Shown piece by piece: positions 14,887 to 22,761 of a stretch of 64,000 nt of DNA. The position numbers and the translations under genes are program-made. Origin of the DNA: Streptomyces sp. AC512_CC834. Lineage in GTDB: Bacteria; Actinomycetota; Actinomycetes; Streptomycetales; Streptomycetaceae. The stretch covers positions 23,081 through 87,080 of the forward strand of contig NZ_JAGMUO010000078.1 in assembly GCF_019049325.1 (NCBI RefSeq), given 5' to 3'. The stretch's first letter is position 1; each line of letters starts with the position of its first letter. The notes under the pieces are model-generated. The model made no database searches, was not told the origin of the DNA, and was given only the letters and a program-made list of their open reading frames with translations.

Positions 14887-16178
14887 GCACCACCACCAAC
14901 GCCGGTACGCCCAGTACGCCCGGTACGCCCGGTACGCCGCCGGGTACGGACGAGAGCGCCGCTCCCGTCTTCTCCGTGGACGGCCTGTGGAAGGTCTTCG
15001 GACCCAAGGCCGACCGGATACCCGCCGACCCGGAACTCACCGCCCTGAGCCCGGCCGAGCTGCGCTCGCGCACCGGCTGCACCGCCGCAGTCGCGGACGT
15101 CTCCTTCGACGTGCACAAGGGCGAGGTCTTCGTCGTCATGGGCCTGTCCGGCTCCGGCAAGTCCACCCTCGTACGCTGTCTGACCCGGCTGATCGAGCCG
15201 ACCGCCGGTTCCATCGCCATCGACGGTGAGGACGTCCGCGCGATGGACAGATCCCGGCTGCGCGAACTGCGCCGCCACCGCGCCGCGATGGTCTTCCAGC
15301 ACTTCGGCCTGCTCCCGCACCGCACGGTCCTCGACAACGTGGCCTACGGCCTCGAGGTCCAGGGTCTGGGCCGCGCCGAGCGCCGCGAACGCGCCGCCGC
15401 GATCGTCGCCAAGGTCGGCCTGGAGGGCCTGGAGCAGCGCCGCCCCGGCCAGCTCTCCGGCGGCCAGCGCCAGCGCGTCGGCCTCGCCCGCGCCCTCGCC
15501 GTGGACCCCGAGGTCCTGCTCTTCGACGAACCGTTCAGCGCGCTCGACCCGCTGATCCGGCGGGACATGCAGGAGGAGGTCGTCCGGCTGCACCAGGAGG
15601 AGGGCCGCACGATGGTCTTCATCACCCACGACCTCCAGGAAGCCCTGAAGCTCGGCGACCGCATCGCCCTGATGCGCGACGGCCGCGTCGTGCAGCTCGG
15701 CACCCCCGAGGAGATCGTCGGCTCGCCCGCCGACGACTACGTCCGCGAGTTCGTCCGCGACGTCCCGCGCGAGCAGGTCCTCACCGTCCGTACGGCCATG
15801 CGCCCCGCGTCCTCGGCCGACGAGGCGGGCAGCGGCCCCGCGCTCCGCCCCGACGCCACCGTCTCCAAGGCCATCGAGGCCGTCGCCCGCGCCGGCTCCC
15901 CGGCCCGCGTGATGGACGACGGCCGCTGCCTGGGCGTCGTCGACGCGGAGGCCCTGCTCGGCGTCGTCGCCGGAACCACCGGAACCGCCGGAACCGCCGT
16001 ATCCGCCGGAGGCAGCGACGCCGGTACCGCCGGAACCGCTGGAGGCAGCGACGCCGGTACCGCCGGAACCGCCGTATCCGCCGGAGGCAACGACGCCGGA
16101 ACCGAACGCCCCGAGGGAGCTGATGCCCCCGCGACGGATCTCGCCGAGGAGGCGGACGAGCGCAAGGAGGCGGTCTGA
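14883..16178 (+). CDS. Glycine betaine/choline ABC transporter, ATP-binding subunit
   Basis: OpuAA/ProV-type ATPase of 431 residues. Walker A GLSGSGKST, signature LSGGQRQR, Walker B VLLFDEPFSALDP and the H-loop histidine (FITHD) are all present, so it should power import. The N-terminus has the short loop between strand and helix typical of this family (LSPAELRSRTGCTAAV). After the ATPase domain comes a weak CBS-like stretch (about 320-360), where related proteins carry CBS domains that sense ionic strength. It ends in a low-complexity tail of GTAGTA and SAGGSDAGT repeats (about 362-410). Translationally coupled at both ends. Confidence 0.9.
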   Translation: MSTTTNAGTPSTPGTPGTPPGTDESAAPVFSVDGLWKVFGPKADRIPADPELTALSPAELRSRTGCTAAVADVSFDVHKGEVFVVMGLSGSGKSTLVRCLTRLIEPTAGSIAIDGEDVRAMDRSRLRELRRHRAAMVFQHFGLLPHRTVLDNVAYGLEVQGLGRAERRERAAAIVAKVGLEGLEQRRPGQLSGGQRQRVGLARALAVDPEVLLFDEPFSALDPLIRRDMQEEVVRLHQEEGRTMVFITHDLQEALKLGDRIALMRDGRVVQLGTPEEIVGSPADDYVREFVRDVPREQVLTVRTAMRPASSADEAGSGPALRPDATVSKAIEAVARAGSPARVMDDGRCLGVVDAEALLGVVAGTTGTAGTAVSAGGSDAGTAGTAGGSDAGTAGTAVSAGGNDAGTERPEGADAPATDLAEEADERKEAV

Positions 16179-18124
16179 TGGCCACGGTCACCGCACCCGC
16201 CGCCCGCCGCCCCGCGCTCCCCGGCGCCCTGCGCCACCCCGCCGCCCGCAAGCTCCTCACCCTCGCCGTCGCCGCCGCGATCCTCGTCCCCCTGGCCGTC
16301 TCCCAGTGGGGCGGCACCACCTGGCCCGACGCGCTGACCGTCGACGTCTCCGAGCCGCTCGGCAAGGCCAGCGACTGGATCATCGACAACCGCGACAGCC
16401 ACCCGCTGTTCCTCTACTTCTTCGGCCACGTCAGCAACGTCGTCGTCATCGCCGTACGCGCCGTGTACCTCGCCCTCCTCGCCGTCGGCTGGGCCGGGGT
16501 CACCGCGATCGGCGCCCTCGTCGCCTGGCGGGTGGCCGGTGTGCGGCTCGCCCTCGGCACGGGCGCGGCGTTCCTCGCGTGCGGGCTGCTCGGCATGTGG
16601 GTGCCGACCATGCAGACCCTCGCGCTGATGGTCGTCGCCGTCCTCGCGTCCGTCGCCGTGGGCGCCCTGCTGGGCCTGGCCGCCGGTCTCTCCGACCGGA
16701 TGGACCGCGTCCTGCGCCCGGTGCTCGACACCATGCAGGTGCTGCCCGCCTTCGCCTACCTCCTCCCCGTCGTCCTGGTCTTCGGCATCGGCGTCCCCGC
16801 CGCCGTCCTGGCCACCGTCGTCTACGCCGCCCCGCCCATGGCCCGGCTCACCTCGCTGGGCCTGCGCGGCGCCGACAAGGAGGTCCTGGAGGCCGTCGAG
16901 TCCCTCGGCACCACCGCCCGCCAGCGGCTGCTGACCGCCCGCATCCCGCTGGCCCGCAAGGAACTCCTCCTCGGCGTCAACCAGACGATCATGATGGCGC
17001 TGTCCATGGCCGTCATCGCCTCCGTCATCGGCGCCGGCGGCCTCGGCGACCGCGTCTACCAGGCGCTCGCCTCGGTCGACGTCGGCGCGGCCCTCGCGGC
17101 CGGCATCCCGATCGTGCTGCTCGCCGTCGTCCTGGACCGCGTCACCGGCGCGGCGGGCGAACGGCTCGGGGGGTCCGGCAGGTCCCCGGTGACCTGGCTG
17201 TACGCCCTGGTCGTCGCCGCGGCCGTCGCGCTCGCCGGACGACTCGCCGGCTTCCTCGACTGGCCCGACGGGTGGGACGTGAACATCGCCGAGCCCGTCA
17301 ACCGGGCCGTCGACTGGATGACCGCCCACCTGTACTCCGGCGTCCCGGTCGTCGGCGGCACCGCCGACTGGGCCGCCCACTTCACGAGCTGGATCCTCAA
17401 CCCGCTGCGTGAGGGCCTCCAGTGGCTGCCCTGGTGGTCCGTACTCCTCATCGTCGCCGCCCTTGCCTGGCTGATCGGCACCTGGCGCACCGCGCTCACC
17501 GCCGTCCTCGCGATGGCCGCGATCGGCGTGCTCGGCGTGTGGAACCCGTCCCTGGACACGCTCTCGCAGGTGCTCGCCGCCGTCGCCGTCACCCTGGTCA
17601 TCGGCTTCGCGACGGGCATCGCCGCCGCCCGCAGCGACCGCTTCGAACGCGCGCTGCGGCCCGTCCTGGACGTGTTCCAGACGATGCCGCAGTTCGTGTA
17701 CCTGATCCCGGTCGTCGCCCTGTTCGGCGTCGGCCGCGCGCCCGCCGCGGCCGCCGCCGTCGTCTACGCCCTCCCGGCCGTCGTCCGCATCACCACCCAG
17801 GGGCTGCGCCAGGTCGACCCGGCCGCGCTGGAGTCGGCGCGCTCGCTCGGCGCGAGCACCGGGCAGCAACTGCGGCAGGTCCAGCTCCCGCTGGCCCGCC
17901 GGTCCCTGCTGCTCGCCGTCAACCAGGGCGTCGTCCTCGTCCTCGCCGTCGTCATCATCGGCGGCCTGGTCGGCGGTGGCGCGCTCGGCTACCAGGTCGT
18001 CTTCGGCCTGGCCCAGGGCGACCTGGCGACCGGTCTGGTGGCGGGCGCCGCGATCGTCTGCCTCGGCCTGATGCTCGACCGGGTCACCCAGCCGACCGAA
18101 CGCCGTCCGAAGAAGGGAGCCTGA
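16178..18124 (+). CDS. Glycine betaine/choline ABC transporter, fused double permease
   Basis: Membrane protein of 648 residues made of two permease domains in tandem. Each half has an aqueous segment, about six hydrophobic helices and one EAA coupling loop: EAVESLGTTARQRLLTARIP near 245-265 and ESARSLGASTGQQLRQVQLP near 550-570. Both EAA loops are followed by GVNQ/AVNQ and a G-rich helix, the binding-protein-dependent transport pattern. Usually two identical OpuAB/ProW subunits form the pore; here one polypeptide supplies both. It starts at the ATG overlapping the ATPase stop (TGATG) and ends one base before the binding-protein gene. Confidence 0.9.
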   Translation: MATVTAPAARRPALPGALRHPAARKLLTLAVAAAILVPLAVSQWGGTTWPDALTVDVSEPLGKASDWIIDNRDSHPLFLYFFGHVSNVVVIAVRAVYLALLAVGWAGVTAIGALVAWRVAGVRLALGTGAAFLACGLLGMWVPTMQTLALMVVAVLASVAVGALLGLAAGLSDRMDRVLRPVLDTMQVLPAFAYLLPVVLVFGIGVPAAVLATVVYAAPPMARLTSLGLRGADKEVLEAVESLGTTARQRLLTARIPLARKELLLGVNQTIMMALSMAVIASVIGAGGLGDRVYQALASVDVGAALAAGIPIVLLAVVLDRVTGAAGERLGGSGRSPVTWLYALVVAAAVALAGRLAGFLDWPDGWDVNIAEPVNRAVDWMTAHLYSGVPVVGGTADWAAHFTSWILNPLREGLQWLPWWSVLLIVAALAWLIGTWRTALTAVLAMAAIGVLGVWNPSLDTLSQVLAAVAVTLVIGFATGIAAARSDRFERALRPVLDVFQTMPQFVYLIPVVALFGVGRAPAAAAAVVYALPAVVRITTQGLRQVDPAALESARSLGASTGQQLRQVQLPLARRSLLLAVNQGVVLVLAVVIIGGLVGGGALGYQVVFGLAQGDLATGLVAGAAIVCLGLMLDRVTQPTERRPKKGA

Positions 18125-18125
18125 C

Positions 18126-19082
18126 ATGCGGATGCGTACGACCTCCGCCCTCGCGGGCGTGGCCGCGCTGACGCTGCTGACCGGCTGCGGCGCCGCCGAC
18201 ATGACCAAGCAGGCGTCCCCGTTCGCCAACGCCCAGGGCGCCAAGACCGTCACCCTGTCCGTGCAGTCCTGGGTCGGCGCCCAGGCCAACGTGGCCGTCG
18301 CCCAGTACCTGCTCGAACACGAGCTGGGCTACCGCGTCGACACCGTCCAGGTCGACGAGGTCCCCGCCTGGGACGCGCTCAGCCAGGGCCGCGTCGACGC
18401 CATCCTGGAGGACTGGGGCCACCCCGAACAGGAACAGCGCTACGTCGAGGACAAGAAGACCATCGCCCCCGGCGGCGACCTCGGCGTCACCGGGCACATC
18501 GGCTGGTTCGTCCCGACGTACTTCGCGAAGAAGCACCCGGACGTCACCAACTGGAAGAACCTCGACAAGTACGCCGACCTGCTGCGCACCGCGGAGAGCG
18601 GCGGCAAGGGCCAGCTTCTGGACGGCTCCCCGTCCTACGTCACCAACGACAAGGCGCTGGTGAAGAACCTCGACCTGGACTACCAGGTCGTCTTCGCCGG
18701 CTCCGAGGCCGCCCAGATCACCCAGATGCAGCAGTTCGCCAAGGAGAAGAAGCCCTTCCTGAGCTACTGGTACACCCCCCAGTGGCTGATGCAGAAGGTC
18801 CCGATGACCGAGGTGAAGCTGCCGCCGTACAAGGAGGGCTGCGACGCCGACCCGGCGAAGGTCGCCTGCGCCTACCCGGTCACCCCGCTGCAGAAGTACC
18901 TCAACGCCGACTTCGCGAAGGACGGCGGCAAGGCGGCGGAGTTCCTGAAGAAGTTCAAGTGGACGACCGAGGACCAGAACCAGGTCTCCCTGATGATCGC
19001 CCAGCAGAAGCTGCGGCCCGAGGAGGCGGCGAAGAAGTGGGTGGACGGCCACGAGTCCGTCTGGAAGAAGTGGCTGTCCTGA
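18126..19082 (+). CDS. Glycine betaine/choline-binding lipoprotein of ABC transporter
   Basis: OpuAC-type substrate-binding protein of 318 residues. A lipoprotein signal with lipobox LLTGC (lipidated Cys about residue 20) anchors it outside the membrane. The body is rich in tryptophans (VQSWVGAQAN, LEDWGHPE, SYWYTPQWLM), the residues that form the aromatic cage for quaternary ammonium groups in this family. It is the last gene of the operon and delivers substrate to the double permease. Together with the oxidase and dehydrogenase upstream, the locus would import choline or betaine and make the osmoprotectant betaine. It meets the next gene tail to tail with three bases between. Confidence 0.92.
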   Translation: MRMRTTSALAGVAALTLLTGCGAADMTKQASPFANAQGAKTVTLSVQSWVGAQANVAVAQYLLEHELGYRVDTVQVDEVPAWDALSQGRVDAILEDWGHPEQEQRYVEDKKTIAPGGDLGVTGHIGWFVPTYFAKKHPDVTNWKNLDKYADLLRTAESGGKGQLLDGSPSYVTNDKALVKNLDLDYQVVFAGSEAAQITQMQQFAKEKKPFLSYWYTPQWLMQKVPMTEVKLPPYKEGCDADPAKVACAYPVTPLQKYLNADFAKDGGKAAEFLKKFKWTTEDQNQVSLMIAQQKLRPEEAAKKWVDGHESVWKKWLS

Positions 19083-19085
19083 CCG

Positions 19086-19844
19086 TCACTCCGCCGACCG
19101 GGTCGCCGGCCGTTCAGCGAGCCGTTCCGCGAGCCGTTCAGCGATCTCCCGCACCGCACGCTCCGCGTGCCGCTGGAGACCCGGCCCGAACGTGATCCGG
19201 GTGGCCCCGAGTCCGCCGAGTTCGGTGGGCGAGGGGCCTCCCCCGGGCCGGGCGACCATGTTCAGCGGCCCTTGGATCCCGGCCCGCAGCAGGGGCAGTA
19301 CGGCGGTCGGGGCGCCGATCGGATACACGCAGTCCGCGCCCGCCGCGACATACGCAGCGGCCCGCTCGATCGCCGCGCCCGGATCGTCGACGCCCCTGAT
19401 GAACGTGTCGATCCGGGCGTTGAGGAAGAGCCGGCCGCCGGCCGCGTCCCGCACCCCGGCCAGCCACTCGGCGTGCTCCACCGGGTCCTTGAGCACCCCG
19501 TCGTCCGTGGAGTCCTCGAGGTTGCAGCCCACGGCGCCCGCCTCGAGCAGCCGCTCCACCAGCTCCTTGGGCGCGAGCCCGTACCCGCCCTCGACGTCCG
19601 CCGACACGGGCACGTCCACGGCGCGCGCGATCCGCGCGATCGCCGCGAACATCTCGTCGGCCGGTGTCGCCCCGTCCTCGTACCCGAGCGAGGCCGCGAC
19701 CCCGGCGCTCGGTGTCGCCAGCGCCGGGAACCCCGCCTCCGCGAACACCCGGGCGCTCGCCGCGTCCCAGGGTCCTGGCAGTACGAGGGGATCGTCCGGG
19801 ACCCGGCCGTGGTGCAGGGCGCGAAAGGCGGCGGCGTGACTCAC
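19086..19844 (-). CDS. Isocitrate lyase / PEP mutase family enzyme
   Basis: Protein of 252 residues of the PEP mutase/isocitrate lyase superfamily, a TIM-barrel group that makes or breaks C-C or C-P bonds in 2-oxo acids. Visible motifs: LPGPWDAASARVFAEAGFPALATPSAGVAASLG, the metal-binding PVSADVEGGYG and NLEDSTDD. It lacks the KKCGH catalytic loop of isocitrate lyase. Single-domain members act as oxaloacetate or methylisocitrate-like lyases, or PEP phosphonomutase; none of the phosphonate genes that go with the last is seen here. It is the last gene of a three-gene operon, overlapping the AhpD-like gene by four bases. Confidence 0.85.
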   Translation of the reverse strand: MSHAAAFRALHHGRVPDDPLVLPGPWDAASARVFAEAGFPALATPSAGVAASLGYEDGATPADEMFAAIARIARAVDVPVSADVEGGYGLAPKELVERLLEAGAVGCNLEDSTDDGVLKDPVEHAEWLAGVRDAAGGRLFLNARIDTFIRGVDDPGAAIERAAAYVAAGADCVYPIGAPTAVLPLLRAGIQGPLNMVARPGGGPSPTELGGLGATRITFGPGLQRHAERAVREIAERLAERLAERPATRSAE

Positions 19845-20287
19845 GGTGTGTAACCCCCCGGTGGGACCCGGCGGCCGACCATCAGCCGGTTCCAGCTATT
19901 GATGACGGTGATCACCCCGACGAGGTGGGCCAGCTCACCGTCGGCGAAGTGTACGGCGGCCCGCTCGTACACCGCATCGGGCACGAAGCCCTCGGTCAGG
20001 ACCGTCACCGCCTCGGTCAGCGCGAGCGCGGCCCGCTCCCGCCCGTCGTACAGGTCCCCGGCCTCCTCCCAGGCGGCGAGCAGGCCGAGCCGCTGCTCGC
20101 TCTCCCCGTTCCTGCGGGCCAGGGTGAGGTGCATGTCGAGGCAGAAGGCGCAGTGGTTGAGCTGCGAGGCCCGGATCATCACCAGCTCGGCGAGCGCGGG
20201 ATCGCCGAGCCCCTTCTTGGCCGCCGCGCTCAGCGCGGACAGGGCCTGCCCGACCTCCCGGTCCAGGAACTGCGTGCGGGCCGTCAC
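19841..20287 (-). CDS. AhpD-like carboxymuconolactone decarboxylase family protein
   Basis: Protein of 148 residues, single CMD/AhpD domain. The redox motif NHCAFCLDMH (two cysteines and a histidine, about residues 50-59) matches AhpD-like thiol peroxidases and disulfide reductases. ALTEAVTVLTEGFVPD is the usual downstream helix. It probably reduces peroxides or organic substrates in the cytoplasm. It overlaps both its neighbours by four bases. It is clearly related to the next gene at 20284-20838, so the operon carries a tandem duplicate. Confidence 0.88.
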   Translation of the reverse strand: MTARTQFLDREVGQALSALSAAAKKGLGDPALAELVMIRASQLNHCAFCLDMHLTLARRNGESEQRLGLLAAWEEAGDLYDGRERAALALTEAVTVLTEGFVPDAVYERAAVHFADGELAHLVGVITVINSWNRLMVGRRVPPGGYTP

Positions 20288-20838
20288 GCGTGCTGACCGG
20301 GCGCGTAGTGGCCCGGCGTCCTCCGGCAGGTCACGCCGAACCGGTTCCAGGCGTTGATCGCCGTGATCGCGGCGATCAACTGCGCCAGCTCCGGCTCGTC
20401 GAACTGCTTGGCGGCCCTCGCGTACACCTCGTCCGGCACGAAGCCGTCGGTCAGCACGGTGACCGCCTCGGTCAGCTCGATCGCCGCCAGCTCCTTCTCA
20501 GTGTAGAAGTGCCGCGACTCCTCCCAGGCGGCCAGTTGCACGATCCGCTCCACGCTCTCCCCGGCCGCGAGGGCGTCCTTGGTGTGCATGTCGAGGCAGA
20601 AGGCGCAGTGGTTGATCTGCGAGGCGCGGATCTTCACCAGCTCGTACAGCGTCGGGTCCAGGCCCCGCTTGGCGGCGGTCTCGAGCCGGAGCATCGCCTT
20701 GTAGACCTCGGGCGCGTGCCGCGACCAGTCCAGCCGGACGGGCAGCTCGGAGGCGTAGCCGGTACTCGTCGTGTCATCGACCTTCGTGCCATCGGTGTGC
20801 GTGTCATTGGAGTGCGTGTCATCGGAGTGCGTGGTCAT
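20284..20838 (-). CDS. AhpD-like carboxymuconolactone decarboxylase family protein (second copy)
   Basis: Protein of 184 residues with the same redox motif NHCAFCLDMH (about 98-107) and the ELTEAVTVLTDGFVPDEVYARA helix as the neighbour. It has an extra N-terminal segment of about 35 residues rich in T, D, H and S (THSNDTHTDGTKVDDT), encoded by imperfect repeats of a GTCAT/GTGTC type. It is the first gene of the operon and is divergent from the MocR regulator with a 46-base gap, which strongly suggests control by it. Confidence 0.87.
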   Translation of the reverse strand: MTTHSDDTHSNDTHTDGTKVDDTTSTGYASELPVRLDWSRHAPEVYKAMLRLETAAKRGLDPTLYELVKIRASQINHCAFCLDMHTKDALAAGESVERIVQLAAWEESRHFYTEKELAAIELTEAVTVLTDGFVPDEVYARAAKQFDEPELAQLIAAITAINAWNRFGVTCRRTPGHYAPGQHA

Positions 20839-20884
20839 GCCTCGACCCTAGGAAGGAAGCAGCCCAGGAGTATGGTCCATTTCC

Positions 20885-22270
20885 ATGGCTAGATCATGGG
20901 CCACTCTGGGCGTCGACCTGCATCTGGAACCCACCGGACCAGGCCTGCGCCGCGGCCTCACCGGCGCCCTGCGCGAGGCCGTCCGCACCGGCCGCCTCGC
21001 CCCCGGCACCCAACTGCCCTCCTCCCGCACCCTCGCCGCCGACCTCGGCATCGCCCGCAACACCGTCGCCGACGCCTACGCCGACCTCGTCGCCGAGGGC
21101 TGGCTCACCGCGCGCCAGGGCTCGGGCACCCGTGTCGCCGAGCGCGTCGTCGACCCGCCGGCCGGTGCCGCGGTACGGCGCCCCCGGCTGCCGGCCCGCC
21201 CCGCCCACGACCTGCGCCCCGGCACCCCCGACCTCGCCTCCTTCCCGCGCGCCGAGTGGCTCAGGGCCGCCCGCCGCGCCGTCACCGCCGCCCCCAACGA
21301 CGCCCTCGGCTACGGCGACCCCCGCGGCAGGCCCGAGCTGCGCACCGCGCTGGCGGGCTACCTCGCCCGGGCCCGCGGCGTGCGCGCCGACCCCGAGAGC
21401 CTGCTGGTCTGCGGCGGCGTCGCACACGGCCTCGTACTGCTGGCCGCCGTACTGCGGGCGCGCGGCGTGCACACCGTGGCCGTCGAGTCGTACGGCCTCC
21501 ACGTCCACCGCGACCTGCTCACGAAGGCCGGGCTGCGCACCGTCGCGCTGCCCGTCGACGACCGGGGCGCGGCTCCCGGGGCGCTCGCGGACGCGGGTGC
21601 CGTGCTCCTGACCCCCGCCCACCAGTTTCCGACGGGTGTCCCCCTGCACCCCGACCGCAGGGCTGCCTTCGTGGACTGGGCCCGGCGCACCGGCGGCCTG
21701 GTCCTCGAGGACGACTACGACGGCGAGTTCCGCTACGACCGCAAGCCCGTCGGCGCCCTCCAGGGACTGGACCCCGACCGCGTCGTCCACCTGGGCACCG
21801 CCAGCAAGTCCCTCGCGCCCGGCCTGCGGCTGGGCTGGCTGATGCTGCCGCCGTCGCTTGCCGGAGACGTCCTGGACGGCATCGCGGGCCGTACCCCGGG
21901 CGTGCTCGACCAGTTGACCCTCGCGGAGTTCGTCGACTCCGGCGACTACGACCGGCACGTCAGGTCCGCCCGCCTGCGCTACCGGCGCCGCCGCGACGCA
22001 CTGGTCGCCGCCCTCGCCGAGCGCGCGCCCCAGGTCCAAGTCACCGGCATCGCCGCCGGACTGCACGCCGTCCTCCAACTGCCGCCCGGCACCGAGCAGC
22101 AGGCCGTACGGGCCGCCGCCTGGCACGGACTCGCGGTGCACGGCCTGTCCATGTTCCGGCACCCGCACGCGTCCGGCCCCCCGCAGGACGCCCTCGTCGT
22201 CGGCTACGGCACTCCGCCCGACCACGCCTGGGCGGGGGCCCTGGACGCGCTGTGCCGGGCGCTGCCGTAA
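20885..22270 (+). CDS. MocR-type (GntR + aminotransferase) transcription regulator
   Basis: Regulator of 461 residues. The N-terminal GntR winged helix (about 10-80) shows LPSSRTLAADLGIARNTVADAYADLVAEGWL. It is joined to a class I aminotransferase-like domain (about 105-455) with the PLP-binding pattern: DDYDGEFRYDRKP and TASKSLAPGLRLGW, the lysine being the one that holds PLP. MocR proteins sense PLP or amino-acid-like ligands. It is transcribed away from the AhpD-AhpD-PEP mutase operon across a 46-base gap and probably controls that operon and itself. PdxR, the best-known member, controls pyridoxal synthesis, but no pdx gene is nearby. Confidence 0.92.
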   Translation: MARSWATLGVDLHLEPTGPGLRRGLTGALREAVRTGRLAPGTQLPSSRTLAADLGIARNTVADAYADLVAEGWLTARQGSGTRVAERVVDPPAGAAVRRPRLPARPAHDLRPGTPDLASFPRAEWLRAARRAVTAAPNDALGYGDPRGRPELRTALAGYLARARGVRADPESLLVCGGVAHGLVLLAAVLRARGVHTVAVESYGLHVHRDLLTKAGLRTVALPVDDRGAAPGALADAGAVLLTPAHQFPTGVPLHPDRRAAFVDWARRTGGLVLEDDYDGEFRYDRKPVGALQGLDPDRVVHLGTASKSLAPGLRLGWLMLPPSLAGDVLDGIAGRTPGVLDQLTLAEFVDSGDYDRHVRSARLRYRRRRDALVAALAERAPQVQVTGIAAGLHAVLQLPPGTEQQAVRAAAWHGLAVHGLSMFRHPHASGPPQDALVVGYGTPPDHAWAGALDALCRALP

Positions 22271-22366
22271 AGTCCACCCGCGACAGGGGCCGTACACTCG
22301 ATCGGTCCAACTGTCGTACAACCGCACCGAACACGCGACACGCGCGGACAACGGGGAGACAGAGAA

Positions 22367-22753
22367 ATGGCGGAGACCCGGCGACGGCTGCGGTCGAGCA
22401 CAGTGGTGCTCGGCGGCATGGGAATGCTCGCGGCGGCCCTGAGCGCATGCGGTTCGGACCCCGACCGCCGCTGCGTGGACCGCGACAGCTACGACTTCCT
22501 CAACGGCTACAAGGTCGTTGCCGACAAGAACTGCAAGTCGGGCTCTTCCGGCAGTTCGTCCGGCGGCTCGTACGGCAAGGGCGGCAAGGGCGGCAAGAAG
22601 AAGGCCGGCTCCTCGAGGTCCGCGGCCGACGCCGACTGGTACTACGACGGCGACGTCAGCAGCGGCTGGGCCGACGACGGCACCTTCAGCCGCTCCGAGG
22701 CCGTCGACCGGGGCGGCTTCGGCTGCTCGGGCTCCGGCAGCGGCGGCGGCTGA
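22367..22753 (+). CDS. Small Ser/Gly/Lys-rich lipoprotein
   Basis: Lipoprotein of 128 residues. Signal with lipobox ALSAC places the lipidated cysteine near residue 28. The mature part has CVDRDSYDFLNGYKVVADKNC (two cysteines), then a low-complexity S/G/K stretch (GKGGKGGKKK), a WYYDGDVSSGWADDGTFS segment and a GGFGCSGSGSGGG tail. It stands eight bases before an ATP-grasp gene of the glutathionylspermidine synthase type. The arrangement resembles E. coli ygiB-ygiC, a lipoprotein next to such an enzyme, so it may be a substrate of that enzyme. That link is inferred. A GGGGAGACAGAGAA site precedes the ATG. Confidence 0.8.
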   Translation: MAETRRRLRSSTVVLGGMGMLAAALSACGSDPDRRCVDRDSYDFLNGYKVVADKNCKSGSSGSSSGGSYGKGGKGGKKKAGSSRSAADADWYYDGDVSSGWADDGTFSRSEAVDRGGFGCSGSGSGGG

Positions 22754-22761
22754 GCACGGCC

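Noticed and set aside
15737..18289. An 850-codon minus-strand frame across the ABC transporter genes
   Set aside because: Aspartate/glycine/valine-rich with no motif. The opposite strand carries clear transporter genes.
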